Positions 35,206 through 43,212 of a DNA stretch of 47,505 bases are shown one piece after another; position 1 is the stretch's first letter, and the number at the start of each line of letters is the position of its first letter. Where the stretch lies: assembly GCA_009886115.1 (NCBI GenBank), contig VFJJ01000094.1, forward strand, positions 1 through 47,505, read 5' to 3'. The notes under the pieces are model-generated. The model was not told where the DNA came from. It did not search any database and saw only the letters and a program-made list of their open reading frames with translations. The stretch is from Actinomycetota bacterium. Its GTDB lineage: Bacteria; Actinomycetota; Acidimicrobiia; IMCC26256; VFJJ01. Position numbers and translations under genes: made by a program.

Positions 35206-36062
35206 AGTTTGCTCGCTCCAGCGAGATGCGGTGACACACCCCAGGACCCCTCACGATCGGAATCCCCTCGGCTCCGAGCGCGATCGGCGAGCGGGCTAGA
35301 CCAGCCGGAGGGGAACTGCCTGACCTTGTGCTTGGTGAGCCAGCTGTGCTCACGTCCCTCGGCATCCCAAAAGGCGAGATACCCGTAGAGCTCGCTGTCG
35401 TCGCCGGGGATGATCTCCTGTACCACGAAGCCGGCCGGGTCGGCGCAGTGCGAGCGGTACAGCGACTCGAGCTCGGCAGCGTCCGAGGCGACGAGCACCT
35501 TCCCCCGTATCGTGTCCCGGGCCATCTGCGAGAACGGCTTGAGAAGGCAGGGGAACGGCATCACACCCGCGACTTCCTGGACCTCGGCGAGCGACGCCGG
35601 GTGCCAGGTGATGGGGATGCGAATGCCGGCAGCCGACGCTCGCTCGTACTGCTGGGCCTTGTCGAGGATGGCTGTCACCTCTTCAACGGCCGGCACGAGG
35701 AACCGAAACCAGCTCGACAGCTCGGTCGCGTTGCGGGCCACGAACTCCACGTAACCATCGGTCGTGGGGAACAAGACGCCGGGCACGGGCAGGCAACGGC
35801 CGATCTGCCCGAGCACGTCGAGCCAGACTCCGGGCTCCGCTGCCGCCTCGGCGACGACCAGGGACCGCACGTAGCGGCTGGCCGTGGCGGCCCGCTTCGA
35901 CGTGTCGAGCATCAGGACCGGGACTCCCCGGCGACCGAGGCTCCGGGCGTAGCTCAGGGCGTTGACGGAGCCGCCGAGCACGACAGCCACAGGCTGGCGG
36001 CTCGGGAGCTCTCGGAGCCAACGGTCGAGTTCGAGATTGATCTTCGCCGAGGCAGTATGCAC
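35196..36062 (-). pseudogene. truncated ATP-grasp paralogue
   Basis: Paralogue of the 33871-35205 gene. The first ~253 residues match it along their length (GGSVNALSYARSLGRRGVPVL, then FVVQEIIPGDDSELYGYLAF and KHKVRQFPSG). The reading then enters a 35-residue unrelated tail (WSSPLADRARSRG...) and stops at 35196, so the Mg-binding E-I-N-A-R block and the C-terminal half of the ATP-grasp fold are missing. It is therefore probably inactive alone, though the frame is open and could be expressed. GTG 36062 is set by alignment with the paralogue. The stop lies 9 bases inside the next gene's start region. Confidence 0.8.
35311..35436 (-). repeat. near-identical segment shared by the two ATP-grasp genes (copy 2)
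   Basis: Second copy of the direct repeat described at 34460. It forms the 3' edge of the homologous part of the truncated paralogue; similarity stops abruptly near 35311. Confidence 0.8.
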
Positions 36063-36226
36063 ACTTTGAGGGTGGCTCCCAACCACCGACGAGCGCGAGG
36101 TGGTGATCGGGCAGGCAGCGCGCTCGTTCGACCAGGTCGGTGCATCCCGCAAACCGCTCCAGCGATCGAGCTCGTGCGAGCTCGCACCCCATGTGAGGGT
36201 CCCCGCAGCCTGTCGTACCCCCCGGG

Positions 36227-36232
36227 TAGGGT
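36227..36232 (+). promoter_or_regulatory. -10 hexamer for a leaderless radA transcript
   Basis: TAGGGT ends 6 bases before the radA ATG. The 176-bp gap upstream, divergent from the truncated ATP-grasp gene, holds no other gene that I can see. Confidence 0.5.
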
Positions 36233-36238
36233 ACGGGC

Positions 36239-37597
36239 ATGAGTCGAACGCGTGTTTGCTTTCGCTGCCAGCTGTGCGGTGCCGAGTCACCCAAGTGGTT
36301 GGGGCGATGCCAGGAGTGTGGGGAGTGGGGCAGCGTCATCGAGGAGCACTCCCCGTCCTCGAACGGCTCGGGATCGGGCCGAGCCGAGGCGGTCCAGGCA
36401 GCCATTCCGATGCTCGAGGTTTCGAGTGAGGGCGAGGAGCCCATGCCGTCGGGCGTGGGCGAGCTCGATCGGGTGCTCGGCGGCGGGCTCGTGCCCGGGT
36501 CGGTGACGCTGCTCGGCGGCGAGCCGGGCATCGGCAAGAGCACGCTCGTGCTGCAGGCCCTGGCTGGTCTCGTGGCCGAGAGGCCCGGCGAGCGGGCCAT
36601 GGTGGTCACCGCCGAGGAATCTCGCCAACAGGTGCGGGCCCGTGCCGAGCGGCTGGGCGTGCTCTCGGCCGACCTGTGGCTCCTGGCCGAGACCTCGTTG
36701 GCGTCGATCGCCACCCAGATCCGACAGGTGCGGCCTGCTGTCGTGGCCGTCGACTCGGTGCAGACCATCCACGACCCGGCGTTCGAATCGGCTCCTGGCA
36801 CCGTCTCGCAGGTGCGCGAATGCACCCATCGTCTCGTGCAACTGGCCAAGCAGGAAGGGGTCGCGGTCATCCTGGTGGGGCATGTCACCAAGGAGGGTTC
36901 GCTGGCCGGGCCCCGAACGCTCGAGCATCTCGTCGACACGGTCCTGTCGTTCGAGGGCGATCGCCACCATGCTCTGCGCATGCTCCGGGCGGTGAAGCAC
37001 CGGTTCGGGCCAACGTCCGAGCTCGGGTTGTTCGAGATGACCGGCTCGGGCCTGCGCGACCTGTCCGATCCCTCGGCCTTGTTTCTCGCCGATCGGCGCC
37101 AGGGCACCTCGGGCTCGGCGGTGGCTGCGGTGCTCGAAGGCGCCCGTCCCCTCCTCGTCGAAGTGCAGGCCCTCACCGGACGCGACCGCACACAGATGCC
37201 CCGACGAGCCGCCACCGGCGTCGACCCGGCGCGCCTCGCCATGCTGCTCGGGGTGCTCGACCGGCGGGCAGACGTCTCGTTGGCCTCGGTCGACGTGTAC
37301 GCGAGCGTGGCCGGCGGCGTGCGGCTCGCCGAGCCCGGAGGCGACCTGGCCCTGTGCCTGGCCCTGGTCAGCGCCCATCGCAACGTGTCGCTACCTCCCG
37401 ACTCGGTCGCCGTCGGAGAGGTCGGCCTGGGGGGCGAGATCCGCCAGGCCGCGCAGACGCCTCGTCGTCTGGCCGAGGCGGCCCGGCTGGGGTTCACCGA
37501 GGCGATCGTCCCCGAGAGCACGCCCGACGTCAGCGGCATCCGTCTGCGGCGGGTGACCACACTCACCCAGGCCATCCGCCAGGTCCTCGGGCCGTGA
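36239..37597 (+). CDS. radA: DNA repair protein RadA
   Basis: RecA-like ATPase that helps branch migration in recombinational repair. 452 residues. The N-terminal zinc finger CQLCGAESPKWLGRCQECGEW, Walker A GGEPGIGKSTL, and the C-terminal Lon-like domain (VEVQALTGRDRTQMPRRAA) are present. The RadA-specific KNRFG motif reads KHRFG here, a single N-to-H change. Upstream of disA as in other actinobacteria and bacilli. Confidence 0.96.
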   Translation: MSRTRVCFRCQLCGAESPKWLGRCQECGEWGSVIEEHSPSSNGSGSGRAEAVQAAIPMLEVSSEGEEPMPSGVGELDRVLGGGLVPGSVTLLGGEPGIGKSTLVLQALAGLVAERPGERAMVVTAEESRQQVRARAERLGVLSADLWLLAETSLASIATQIRQVRPAVVAVDSVQTIHDPAFESAPGTVSQVRECTHRLVQLAKQEGVAVILVGHVTKEGSLAGPRTLEHLVDTVLSFEGDRHHALRMLRAVKHRFGPTSELGLFEMTGSGLRDLSDPSALFLADRRQGTSGSAVAAVLEGARPLLVEVQALTGRDRTQMPRRAATGVDPARLAMLLGVLDRRADVSLASVDVYASVAGGVRLAEPGGDLALCLALVSAHRNVSLPPDSVAVGEVGLGGEIRQAAQTPRRLAEAARLGFTEAIVPESTPDVSGIRLRRVTTLTQAIRQVLGP

Positions 37598-37650
37598 GCG
37601 CCGGCCTGCCGCACGCCGACGGCACCAGACGGCGTGTCGACGCGAACTAC

Positions 37651-37656
37651 TAGCCT
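37651..37656 (+). promoter_or_regulatory. putative disA -10 hexamer
   Basis: TAGCCT between the radA stop and disA; predicts a leader of about 38 bases that carries GAGGA at 37692-37696. Confidence 0.35.
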
Positions 37657-37701
37657 GCCCGGCAACTCCCTGCCGTCACCGGCTCCACCTCGAGGATCGC
37701 C

Positions 37702-38775
37702 GTGGCCCACTCTCGACCCTCTGAAGCGATGCTCGAAGCGCTGCGGATCGTGGCGCCGGGCACGACACTGCGTGATGGCATCGATCGGATCCTCCAGGCC
37801 CGCATGGGTGCGCTGATCATCGTCGGAGACGGGCCCGAGGTGCTCGCGTTGTGCTCAGGGGGCTTCCTCCTCGATGCCGAGTTCACGCCTCAGCGGCTCT
37901 CGGAGCTGGCCAAGATGGACGGCGCGATCATCCTGGCGGGCGACTGCTCTCGGGTGGCGCGGGCCAACGTCCACCTGGTGCCCGATCCGTTCATCCCAAC
38001 GCAGGAGACCGGCACGCGCCATCGCACCGCCGAGCGCGTCGCCCGGCAGATCGGCAACACGGTCATCTCCGTCTCGGAGGAGATGTCCGTGGTCTCGGTG
38101 TACCGCCGCAACGAGCGGCACACGCTCGAGCCCATCCCGAGGCTGCTGGCCCGGGCCGACCAGGCCCTCCAGACCCTCGAGCGCTATCGGGCCCGGCTCG
38201 ACTCGGTCAACGGTGCGCTCTCGGCCCTCGAGGTCGAGGATCTCGTGACCGTCCGCGACGTCGTGTCGGTGCTGGCCCTCACCGAGATGGTGCGGCGCAT
38301 CGCGGAAGAGATCGAGTGGTACATCGTCGAGCTCGGCACCGACGGCCGGCTGGCCCACCTCCAGCTCGACGAGCTCATGCAGGGCGTCGGCGACGATCGA
38401 CGACTCGTGGCTCGCGACTACGCCGTCACCACATCGGGCTGGACCATGAGCGATGTCGTCGACGCGCTCGCGGCGCTGAGCACGGAAGACCTGCTCGATC
38501 TCCGGGTCGTCCAGTCGGTGCTGAACCTCCCCGGCGGCGCCGATCTCGACTCGCTCAGTCAGGCGCGGGGCTACCGGCTGCTGAACAAGGTGCCCCGGCT
38601 CCCGTCGGTCGTCGCCGATCGGGTCGTCGAGCATTTCGGCAGCTTGGGCCGGATCATGCGGGCATCGGTCGACGACCTGGTCCTTGTCGAGGGCGTCGGC
38701 GAGACCCGGGCCCGGGCGATCAAGGAAGGCCTCTCCCGTCTGGCCGAGAATTCGATCCTCGATCGATACACCTGA
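37702..38775 (+). CDS. disA: DNA integrity scanning diadenylate cyclase DisA
   Basis: Makes cyclic di-AMP from two ATP and senses branched DNA. 357 residues. The diadenylate cyclase domain has the DGA motif in KMDGAIIL and the RHR motif in GTRHRTAERVA; a helical spine follows, and the C-terminal helix-hairpin-helix region reads ASVDDLVLVEGVGETRARAI. The GTG start has GAGGA five bases upstream. It lies next to radA, as is typical. Confidence 0.97.
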   Translation: MAHSRPSEAMLEALRIVAPGTTLRDGIDRILQARMGALIIVGDGPEVLALCSGGFLLDAEFTPQRLSELAKMDGAIILAGDCSRVARANVHLVPDPFIPTQETGTRHRTAERVARQIGNTVISVSEEMSVVSVYRRNERHTLEPIPRLLARADQALQTLERYRARLDSVNGALSALEVEDLVTVRDVVSVLALTEMVRRIAEEIEWYIVELGTDGRLAHLQLDELMQGVGDDRRLVARDYAVTTSGWTMSDVVDALAALSTEDLLDLRVVQSVLNLPGGADLDSLSQARGYRLLNKVPRLPSVVADRVVEHFGSLGRIMRASVDDLVLVEGVGETRARAIKEGLSRLAENSILDRYT

Positions 38776-38846
38776 CGTTCATCGCTGCGCCGCCGACCAT
38801 CAGAGACCCGTTCCGAACCGACCAGCTTCCGAGCGGCGGCTTCACG

Positions 38847-38878
38847 GTCGCGGCGGTCGCCGGCCGTCGCGGCGGTCG
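38847..38878. repeat. short direct repeat in the disA-crp gap
   Basis: GTCGCGGCGGTCG occurs at 38847-38859 and 38866-38878 in the 153-bp convergent gap. Function unknown; it may contribute to GC-rich secondary structure at the transcript ends. Confidence 0.5.
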
Positions 38879-38928
38879 GGTGACACGCTCGGTCGCCGCC
38901 GGGTCAACCCGTCCGATCGACCTGCTCG

Positions 38929-39615
38929 TCAGCGTGATGCCCGGCGCTCGAGCGCGACCCGGTTGAGCAGCCGGTAGTGCCCGCGTTCGATCGTCTCGAT
39001 CCACCCCAGACGGGTGAAGGTGGCCAACGCCCGGTTGACCCGCTCCCGTGAGGCCCCGACCCGTCCGGCGAGCTCTTCCTGGGTGAGCGGCGACACGAAA
39101 TCGTCGGCTCCGGCCGAGATCTCGAGCAGACGCTTGGCGGTGCGACCGGGAACGTCCAGGAAGGCCGCGTCGGCGAGGGCCTCGTCGGCGGCACGCAACC
39201 GGGCGGCGAGCAACGCCGTGACCGCCCAGATCGCTGCGGGATGGGTCTCGAGGGCGTCGCGCATCGCTCCGAATCCGACCTCGAGCACCTCGGCGGCCGA
39301 CACGGCTCGGGCATCGGCCGAGCGGGCCTCGCCGTCGAACAGCGGCAGCTCGCCGAGGAGGGTGCCGGGCCCGAGCACGGCGACGATCGACTCGCGACCG
39401 TCGTAGGCCCGGCTGGCTATGGCGATCTCGCCTTCCGAGACGACGTACAAGGAGTCGGCCGCGTCACCTTCGCGAAACAGCACATCACCCCGCCCGAGTC
39501 GACGGACTCGGGCGCCATCGGCCAACGACAGCGCGACGTCGACGGGCAACGCCGCGAAGAGGTCGGTGGCGAGGAACAGCTGGCGGGCCGTGGAACTCAC
39601 CTCAAACTCGGGCAC
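38929..39615 (-). CDS. Crp/Fnr-family transcriptional regulator
   Basis: 228 residues. The N-terminal cyclic-nucleotide-binding barrel has LYVVSEGEIAIAS and GTLLGELPLFDGEARSADARA, which keeps the Gly-Glu-Leu and Arg-Ser phosphate cassette of cAMP binders. The C-terminal helix-turn-helix reads LTQEELAGRVGASRERVNRAL. GTG 39615 is 8 bases after TAGGCT on the minus strand, indicating leaderless expression. It is wedged, in opposite orientation, between disA and carD, which are closer together in mycobacteria. Probably cAMP-responsive, as inference. Confidence 0.93.
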   Translation of the reverse strand: MPEFEVSSTARQLFLATDLFAALPVDVALSLADGARVRRLGRGDVLFREGDAADSLYVVSEGEIAIASRAYDGRESIVAVLGPGTLLGELPLFDGEARSADARAVSAAEVLEVGFGAMRDALETHPAAIWAVTALLAARLRAADEALADAAFLDVPGRTAKRLLEISAGADDFVSPLTQEELAGRVGASRERVNRALATFTRLGWIETIERGHYRLLNRVALERRASR

Positions 39616-39623
39616 GGACGGGC

Positions 39624-39629
39624 AGCCTA
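39624..39629 (-). promoter_or_regulatory. -10 hexamer for the Crp/Fnr gene
   Basis: TAGGCT (minus strand) ends 8 bases before the GTG at 39615. Confidence 0.45.
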
Positions 39630-39741
39630 GGTGAATGGCGGCGCCTCGCCTCGGGTTCGACGAGCGCCGGCTGAGGGGTGCCGATCCCCTCGATCGGGCG
39701 CGTGGAGAGCCTCCGCCGAGGTCGTTCGCGGCGCCTTCGCT

Positions 39742-39770
39742 TTGGCAGGGTCTCCGATGACCCGTATCCT
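39742..39770 (+). promoter_or_regulatory. carD promoter
   Basis: TTGGCA at 39742-39747 and TATCCT at 39765-39770 with 17-bp spacing form the clearest sigma-70-type promoter in the window. The predicted start is about 25 bases before the carD ATG, whose GGGAG lies at 39794-39798. Confidence 0.6.
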
Positions 39771-39802
39771 GGTGATCCCTCTACCTCTTGCCTGGGAGCC
39801 TC

Positions 39803-40306
39803 ATGCCCTTCGACGTCGGTGACAAGGTCGTCTACCCGCATCACGGAGCGGCCATCATCGAGCGGCGGGAAACACGCGAAGCCTTCGGTGAGACACGCGA
39901 CTACCTGATCCTGCGCCTCGCATATGGCGACCTCACCTTGATGGTTCCGGCCGATAACACCGAGGAGATCGGGTTGCGCGAGGTCATCAACGACGAAGAG
40001 GTCGAGGAGGTGTTCGCGGTCCTCCGCAAGAAGGAGGCGCGCATGCCCACCAACTGGTCGCGTCGGTTCAAGAACCACGTCGAGAAGCTCAAGAGCGGCG
40101 ACATCTACCAGGTGGCCGAGGTCGTGCGGAACCTCTCGATCCGCGAGAAGGACAAGGGTCTGTCCGCCGGCGAGAAGCGGATGCTGGCCCGGGCGCGGCA
40201 GATCCTGGTGTCGGAGCTCACGTTCGCGTTGGCGGTCGACGAGGCCGAGGCCGAGCGTCGCCTCGACGGCGCGCTCACGGTCGAAGGCGGCGAGAAGAAG
40301 CTGTGA
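39803..40306 (+). CDS. carD: CarD-family transcriptional regulator
   Basis: Binds RNA polymerase beta and stabilises open promoter complexes, especially at rRNA promoters. 167 residues, the usual size. The Tudor-like polymerase-interacting domain is MPFDVGDKVVYPHHGAAII through YGDLTLMVPADN, and the helical DNA-binding part contains NWSRRFKNHVEKLKSGD and LSAGEKRMLARARQILVSEL. ATG 39803 has GGGAG at suitable spacing; a TTG at 39788 would add five non-family residues. ispD overlaps the end by GTGA. Confidence 0.96.
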   Translation: MPFDVGDKVVYPHHGAAIIERRETREAFGETRDYLILRLAYGDLTLMVPADNTEEIGLREVINDEEVEEVFAVLRKKEARMPTNWSRRFKNHVEKLKSGDIYQVAEVVRNLSIREKDKGLSAGEKRMLARARQILVSELTFALAVDEAEAERRLDGALTVEGGEKKL

Positions 40307-40974
40307 ACGCACCTCCCGCCATCGGCGGGTTGGACGGGCCGGTCTGGACGATCGTCGTCGCCGCCGGCTCGGGCGATCGCTTCGGCGGGCCCAAGCAGTT
40401 CCTCCGACTGGCGGGCACACGCCTGGTCGATCGGGCCGTGGGGCTGGCCACGGGCTGCTCCGACGGTGTGGTGCTCGTCGTCCCGCCGGGGCACGTCTGG
40501 ACCGGGAGCGCAGTCGGTACCGTTGTCGAGGGTGGAACGACCCGGGCCGACTCGACCCGCCGTGGACTGGCTGCGGTCCCGTCCGACGCCGCCATCATCG
40601 TGGTGCACGACGCGGCCCGTCCGCTCGCCGACATCGGGATCTTCGCCCGGGTCGTGGCCGCCGTTCGTGACGGCCGCGCCGAGGGCGCGGTTCCCGGGAT
40701 TCCGGTGGCCGACACCCTCAAGCGGGTCGATTCCGCTGGGGCCGTCGTCGACACCGTCGAGCGGGCGGGCCTCTACGCCGTGCAGACCCCCCAGGCGTTC
40801 CGGGCCAGCGTGCTGCGTAGCGCCCACACGTCGGGAGGCGACGCGACCGACGACGCCGCCCTCGTCGAGGCGGTCGGCGGACGGGTCGTGGTCGTGCCCG
40901 GCTCGGTCCGCAACCTGAAGATCACCGTCGCCGACGACGTCGAGATCGCCACCGCCCTGTTGGCCCACGAATGA
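40303..40974 (+). CDS. ispD: 2-C-methyl-D-erythritol 4-phosphate cytidylyltransferase IspD
   Basis: Third step of the MEP isoprenoid pathway, making CDP-ME from MEP and CTP. 223 residues. The nucleotide loop VAAGSGDRFGGPKQFL, the VVHDAARPL signature, and VQTPQAF with DATDDAALVE further on are all present. Coupled to carD through GTGA. ispF and cysS follow as in other actinobacteria. The polyprenyl diphosphate synthase at 29061 would use products of this pathway. Confidence 0.95.
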   Translation: MNAPPAIGGLDGPVWTIVVAAGSGDRFGGPKQFLRLAGTRLVDRAVGLATGCSDGVVLVVPPGHVWTGSAVGTVVEGGTTRADSTRRGLAAVPSDAAIIVVHDAARPLADIGIFARVVAAVRDGRAEGAVPGIPVADTLKRVDSAGAVVDTVERAGLYAVQTPQAFRASVLRSAHTSGGDATDDAALVEAVGGRVVVVPGSVRNLKITVADDVEIATALLAHE

Positions 40975-41074
40975 CGGCTTCGGCCCCCGGGGAGCAATCA
41001 ACGGCGCGCGTCTGCTCGGCCCGACCGAGCCCGGCGTGGTCCACGCCCCCTCGGGGTTCTCGATCGGCGAGGCG

Positions 41075-41629
41075 ATGACTGAGCACCGGGTGGGGCTGGG
41101 CTACGACATCCATCCATTCGGCGAGAGCGCGACCAACGGCCGTCGCCTGATCCTCGGCGGTGTCGTCGTCGACGGCGCTCCGGGCTTGCTGGGCCACTCA
41201 GACGCCGATGCCGTCGCGCACGCCGTCGCCGACGCCGTGCTCGCCGCAGCGGGCCTCGGCGACATCGGCACCCTGTTCCCGGCATCGGACGAGCGCCATC
41301 GCGGAGCCGATTCCATGGATCTGCTGGCCGAGGTCGTCGCCCTGATCGAGGCCGAGGGCTGGTGCGTCGGGAACGTCTCGGTCGTGGTCAACGCCGAGCG
41401 GCCGCAGCTGGCCCCGCACCTTCGGGCCATGACCGAGCGGTTGGCCGCCGCGCTGCACACCTCGGGGGTGAACATCGCTCCCAAGCGAGGCGAGGGGCTG
41501 GGCCCGGTGGGCCGGAGCGAGGGCATTGCCGTCTGGGCGACGGCCCTCCTCGAGCGCGACGCCCGTCCAGCGGTCACCGACGGCCACACCGACGACCATA
41601 CCGGCGACCACGCCCACGAGCCCCTGTGA
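41075..41629 (+). CDS. ispF: 2-C-methyl-D-erythritol 2,4-cyclodiphosphate synthase IspF
   Basis: Fifth step of the MEP pathway, cyclising CDP-ME 2-phosphate. 184 residues. GLGYDIHPF holds the metal-binding Asp-x-His, LGHSDADAVAHAVADA the next metal His, and GNVSVVVNAERPQLAPH and GRSEGIAVWA complete the family. ATG 41075 is preferred to GTG 41036 because the conserved start follows directly and GAGG precedes it. The C-terminus has an unusual His/Asp-rich tail (DGHTDDHTGDHAHEPL) that could bind metal. Confidence 0.93.
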   Translation: MTEHRVGLGYDIHPFGESATNGRRLILGGVVVDGAPGLLGHSDADAVAHAVADAVLAAAGLGDIGTLFPASDERHRGADSMDLLAEVVALIEAEGWCVGNVSVVVNAERPQLAPHLRAMTERLAAALHTSGVNIAPKRGEGLGPVGRSEGIAVWATALLERDARPAVTDGHTDDHTGDHAHEPL

Positions 41630-41674
41630 GCACCACGACCGCGATACGGCCCGGGTCACGACTCGATCGACCGG

Positions 41675-41680
41675 TAGCCT
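41675..41680 (+). promoter_or_regulatory. -10 hexamer for a leaderless cysS transcript
   Basis: TAGCCT ends 8 bases before the cysS ATG, within the 59-bp ispF-cysS gap. Confidence 0.5.
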
Positions 41681-41688
41681 GGCCGGCC

Positions 41689-43212
41689 ATGGTCCGCCTG
41701 TTCGACACCCTCATCGGCCGCGAGGTCGAGCTCGTCACCCGGGAGCCGGGCAAGGTCGCGATGTACGTCTGCGGGCCGACCGTCTACGACGCCCCCCATC
41801 TCGGGCACGGGCGGATGGCCCTGTGCTGGGACGTGATCCGCCGCTACCTGACGTGGCGCGGCTACGAGGTCACCTACGTCTCGAACGTCACCGACGTCGA
41901 GGACAAGATCATCCGTCGGGCCGCCGAGACCGGTTCGACCGAGGCTGAAGTGTCGCAGCACTGGGAGAGCGTCTACTTCGACGCCATGGACCGGTTGGGG
42001 ATCGCCCGGCCCGACCAGGTGCCGCACGCCACCGAGTACGTCGACCGGATGGTGCGGTTCATCACCGATCTCGTCCGCCGGGGCCGGGCCTACGTGATCG
42101 AAGGCGAAAACGGCGGCGTGTACTTCGCGGTCGACAGCATCCCCGACTACGGGGCGTTGGTGCACCGGTCGGTCGAGGAGCTGCTCGAGTCGGCAGGAGC
42201 CCGGGTCGAGGTCGACGAGCGCAAGCGCAGCCCGCTCGATTTCACGCTGTGGAAGGCCGGCAAGCCGGGCGAGCCGACCTGGCCGTCGCCGTGGGGCCCT
42301 GGCCGGCCGGGCTGGCACATCGAGTGCTCGGTGATGTCGCTGGACCTGCTCGACGACGGTTTCGACCTGCACGGCGGCGGCAACGATCTCGTGTTCCCGC
42401 ACCACGAGAACGAGCGGGCCCAGGCGCTCGGGGCCGACCGGCGATTCGCCCGACACTGGGCCCACAGCGGGATGGTCACCGTGGGCGGCGAGGGCGGCGG
42501 CGAGAAGATGTCGAAGTCGCTCGGCAACTTCACGACGCTCCTCGACGTGCTCGACCGTCACGATCCCCGGGCATTGCGGATCGCCGTGCTCCAATCGCAC
42601 TACCGCTCGGCGATGATGCTCGGCCCGTCGGAAACCTCGGCTGCCGATCGCACGCTCGAGAGCATGGATGCCCACGCTCGCAAGGCTCGGGCAGCTGGAG
42701 TGAGGCCGGGTGCCGGCGCGCGTTCTCCCGTCCAGGCGGAAGGATCGTCTGGCGACCACGCCCGAGCGGACACCGAGCAGCCCGTCATCGACGCGTTCCG
42801 AGAGGCCATGGATGCCGACTTCAACACCCCCCAGGCTTTCGCGGTGATCGCCGGAGCGATCTCCCGGGCCAACGCGGCCATCGATGTCGGCGATCTGGTC
42901 GCGGCGGCGGCACTGGTAGCCGCCGTCGAGGAAATGACGGGCGCGCTCGGGCTCGTGCTCGACGACGGGACAGGCGCCACGGCGTCACGCGGTGTGCCGA
43001 TCGCCGGACGCGGCCTTTCGATCTCCCGGTCGGCGGTCGAGGTGACGGAGGTCGACCCGGCGATCGAGGCGACCATCGATGAGCTCGTGGCCGATCGCGA
43101 CGCTGCTCGGGCCCGACGCGACTTCGAAGCGTCCGACGCCATTCGCGAGCAACTGGCATCGCTCGGCGTTCGCATCGAGGACACCCCCACCGGCACGATC
43201 TGGTTCCGATGA
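41689..43212 (+). CDS. cysS: cysteinyl-tRNA synthetase
   Basis: Charges tRNA-Cys. 507 residues. The zinc Cys in MYVCGPTVYDAPHLGHGRM, the HIGH box in the form HLGH, GWHIECSVMS, GGGNDLVFPHHENE and the KMSKS loop EKMSKSLGNF are all present. Two disordered-looking stretches lie in the C-terminal half (about residues 345-365 and 430-445). ATG 41689 fits the family start and the -10 spacing. Overlaps rlmB by ATGA. Confidence 0.97.
   Translation: MVRLFDTLIGREVELVTREPGKVAMYVCGPTVYDAPHLGHGRMALCWDVIRRYLTWRGYEVTYVSNVTDVEDKIIRRAAETGSTEAEVSQHWESVYFDAMDRLGIARPDQVPHATEYVDRMVRFITDLVRRGRAYVIEGENGGVYFAVDSIPDYGALVHRSVEELLESAGARVEVDERKRSPLDFTLWKAGKPGEPTWPSPWGPGRPGWHIECSVMSLDLLDDGFDLHGGGNDLVFPHHENERAQALGADRRFARHWAHSGMVTVGGEGGGEKMSKSLGNFTTLLDVLDRHDPRALRIAVLQSHYRSAMMLGPSETSAADRTLESMDAHARKARAAGVRPGAGARSPVQAEGSSGDHARADTEQPVIDAFREAMDADFNTPQAFAVIAGAISRANAAIDVGDLVAAAALVAAVEEMTGALGLVLDDGTGATASRGVPIAGRGLSISRSAVEVTEVDPAIEATIDELVADRDAARARRDFEASDAIREQLASLGVRIEDTPTGTIWFR

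Noticed and set aside
41036-41074. Earlier GTG start for ispF
   Set aside because: Adds 13 residues that do not match the family; ATG 41075 has GAGG upstream and begins at the conserved region.
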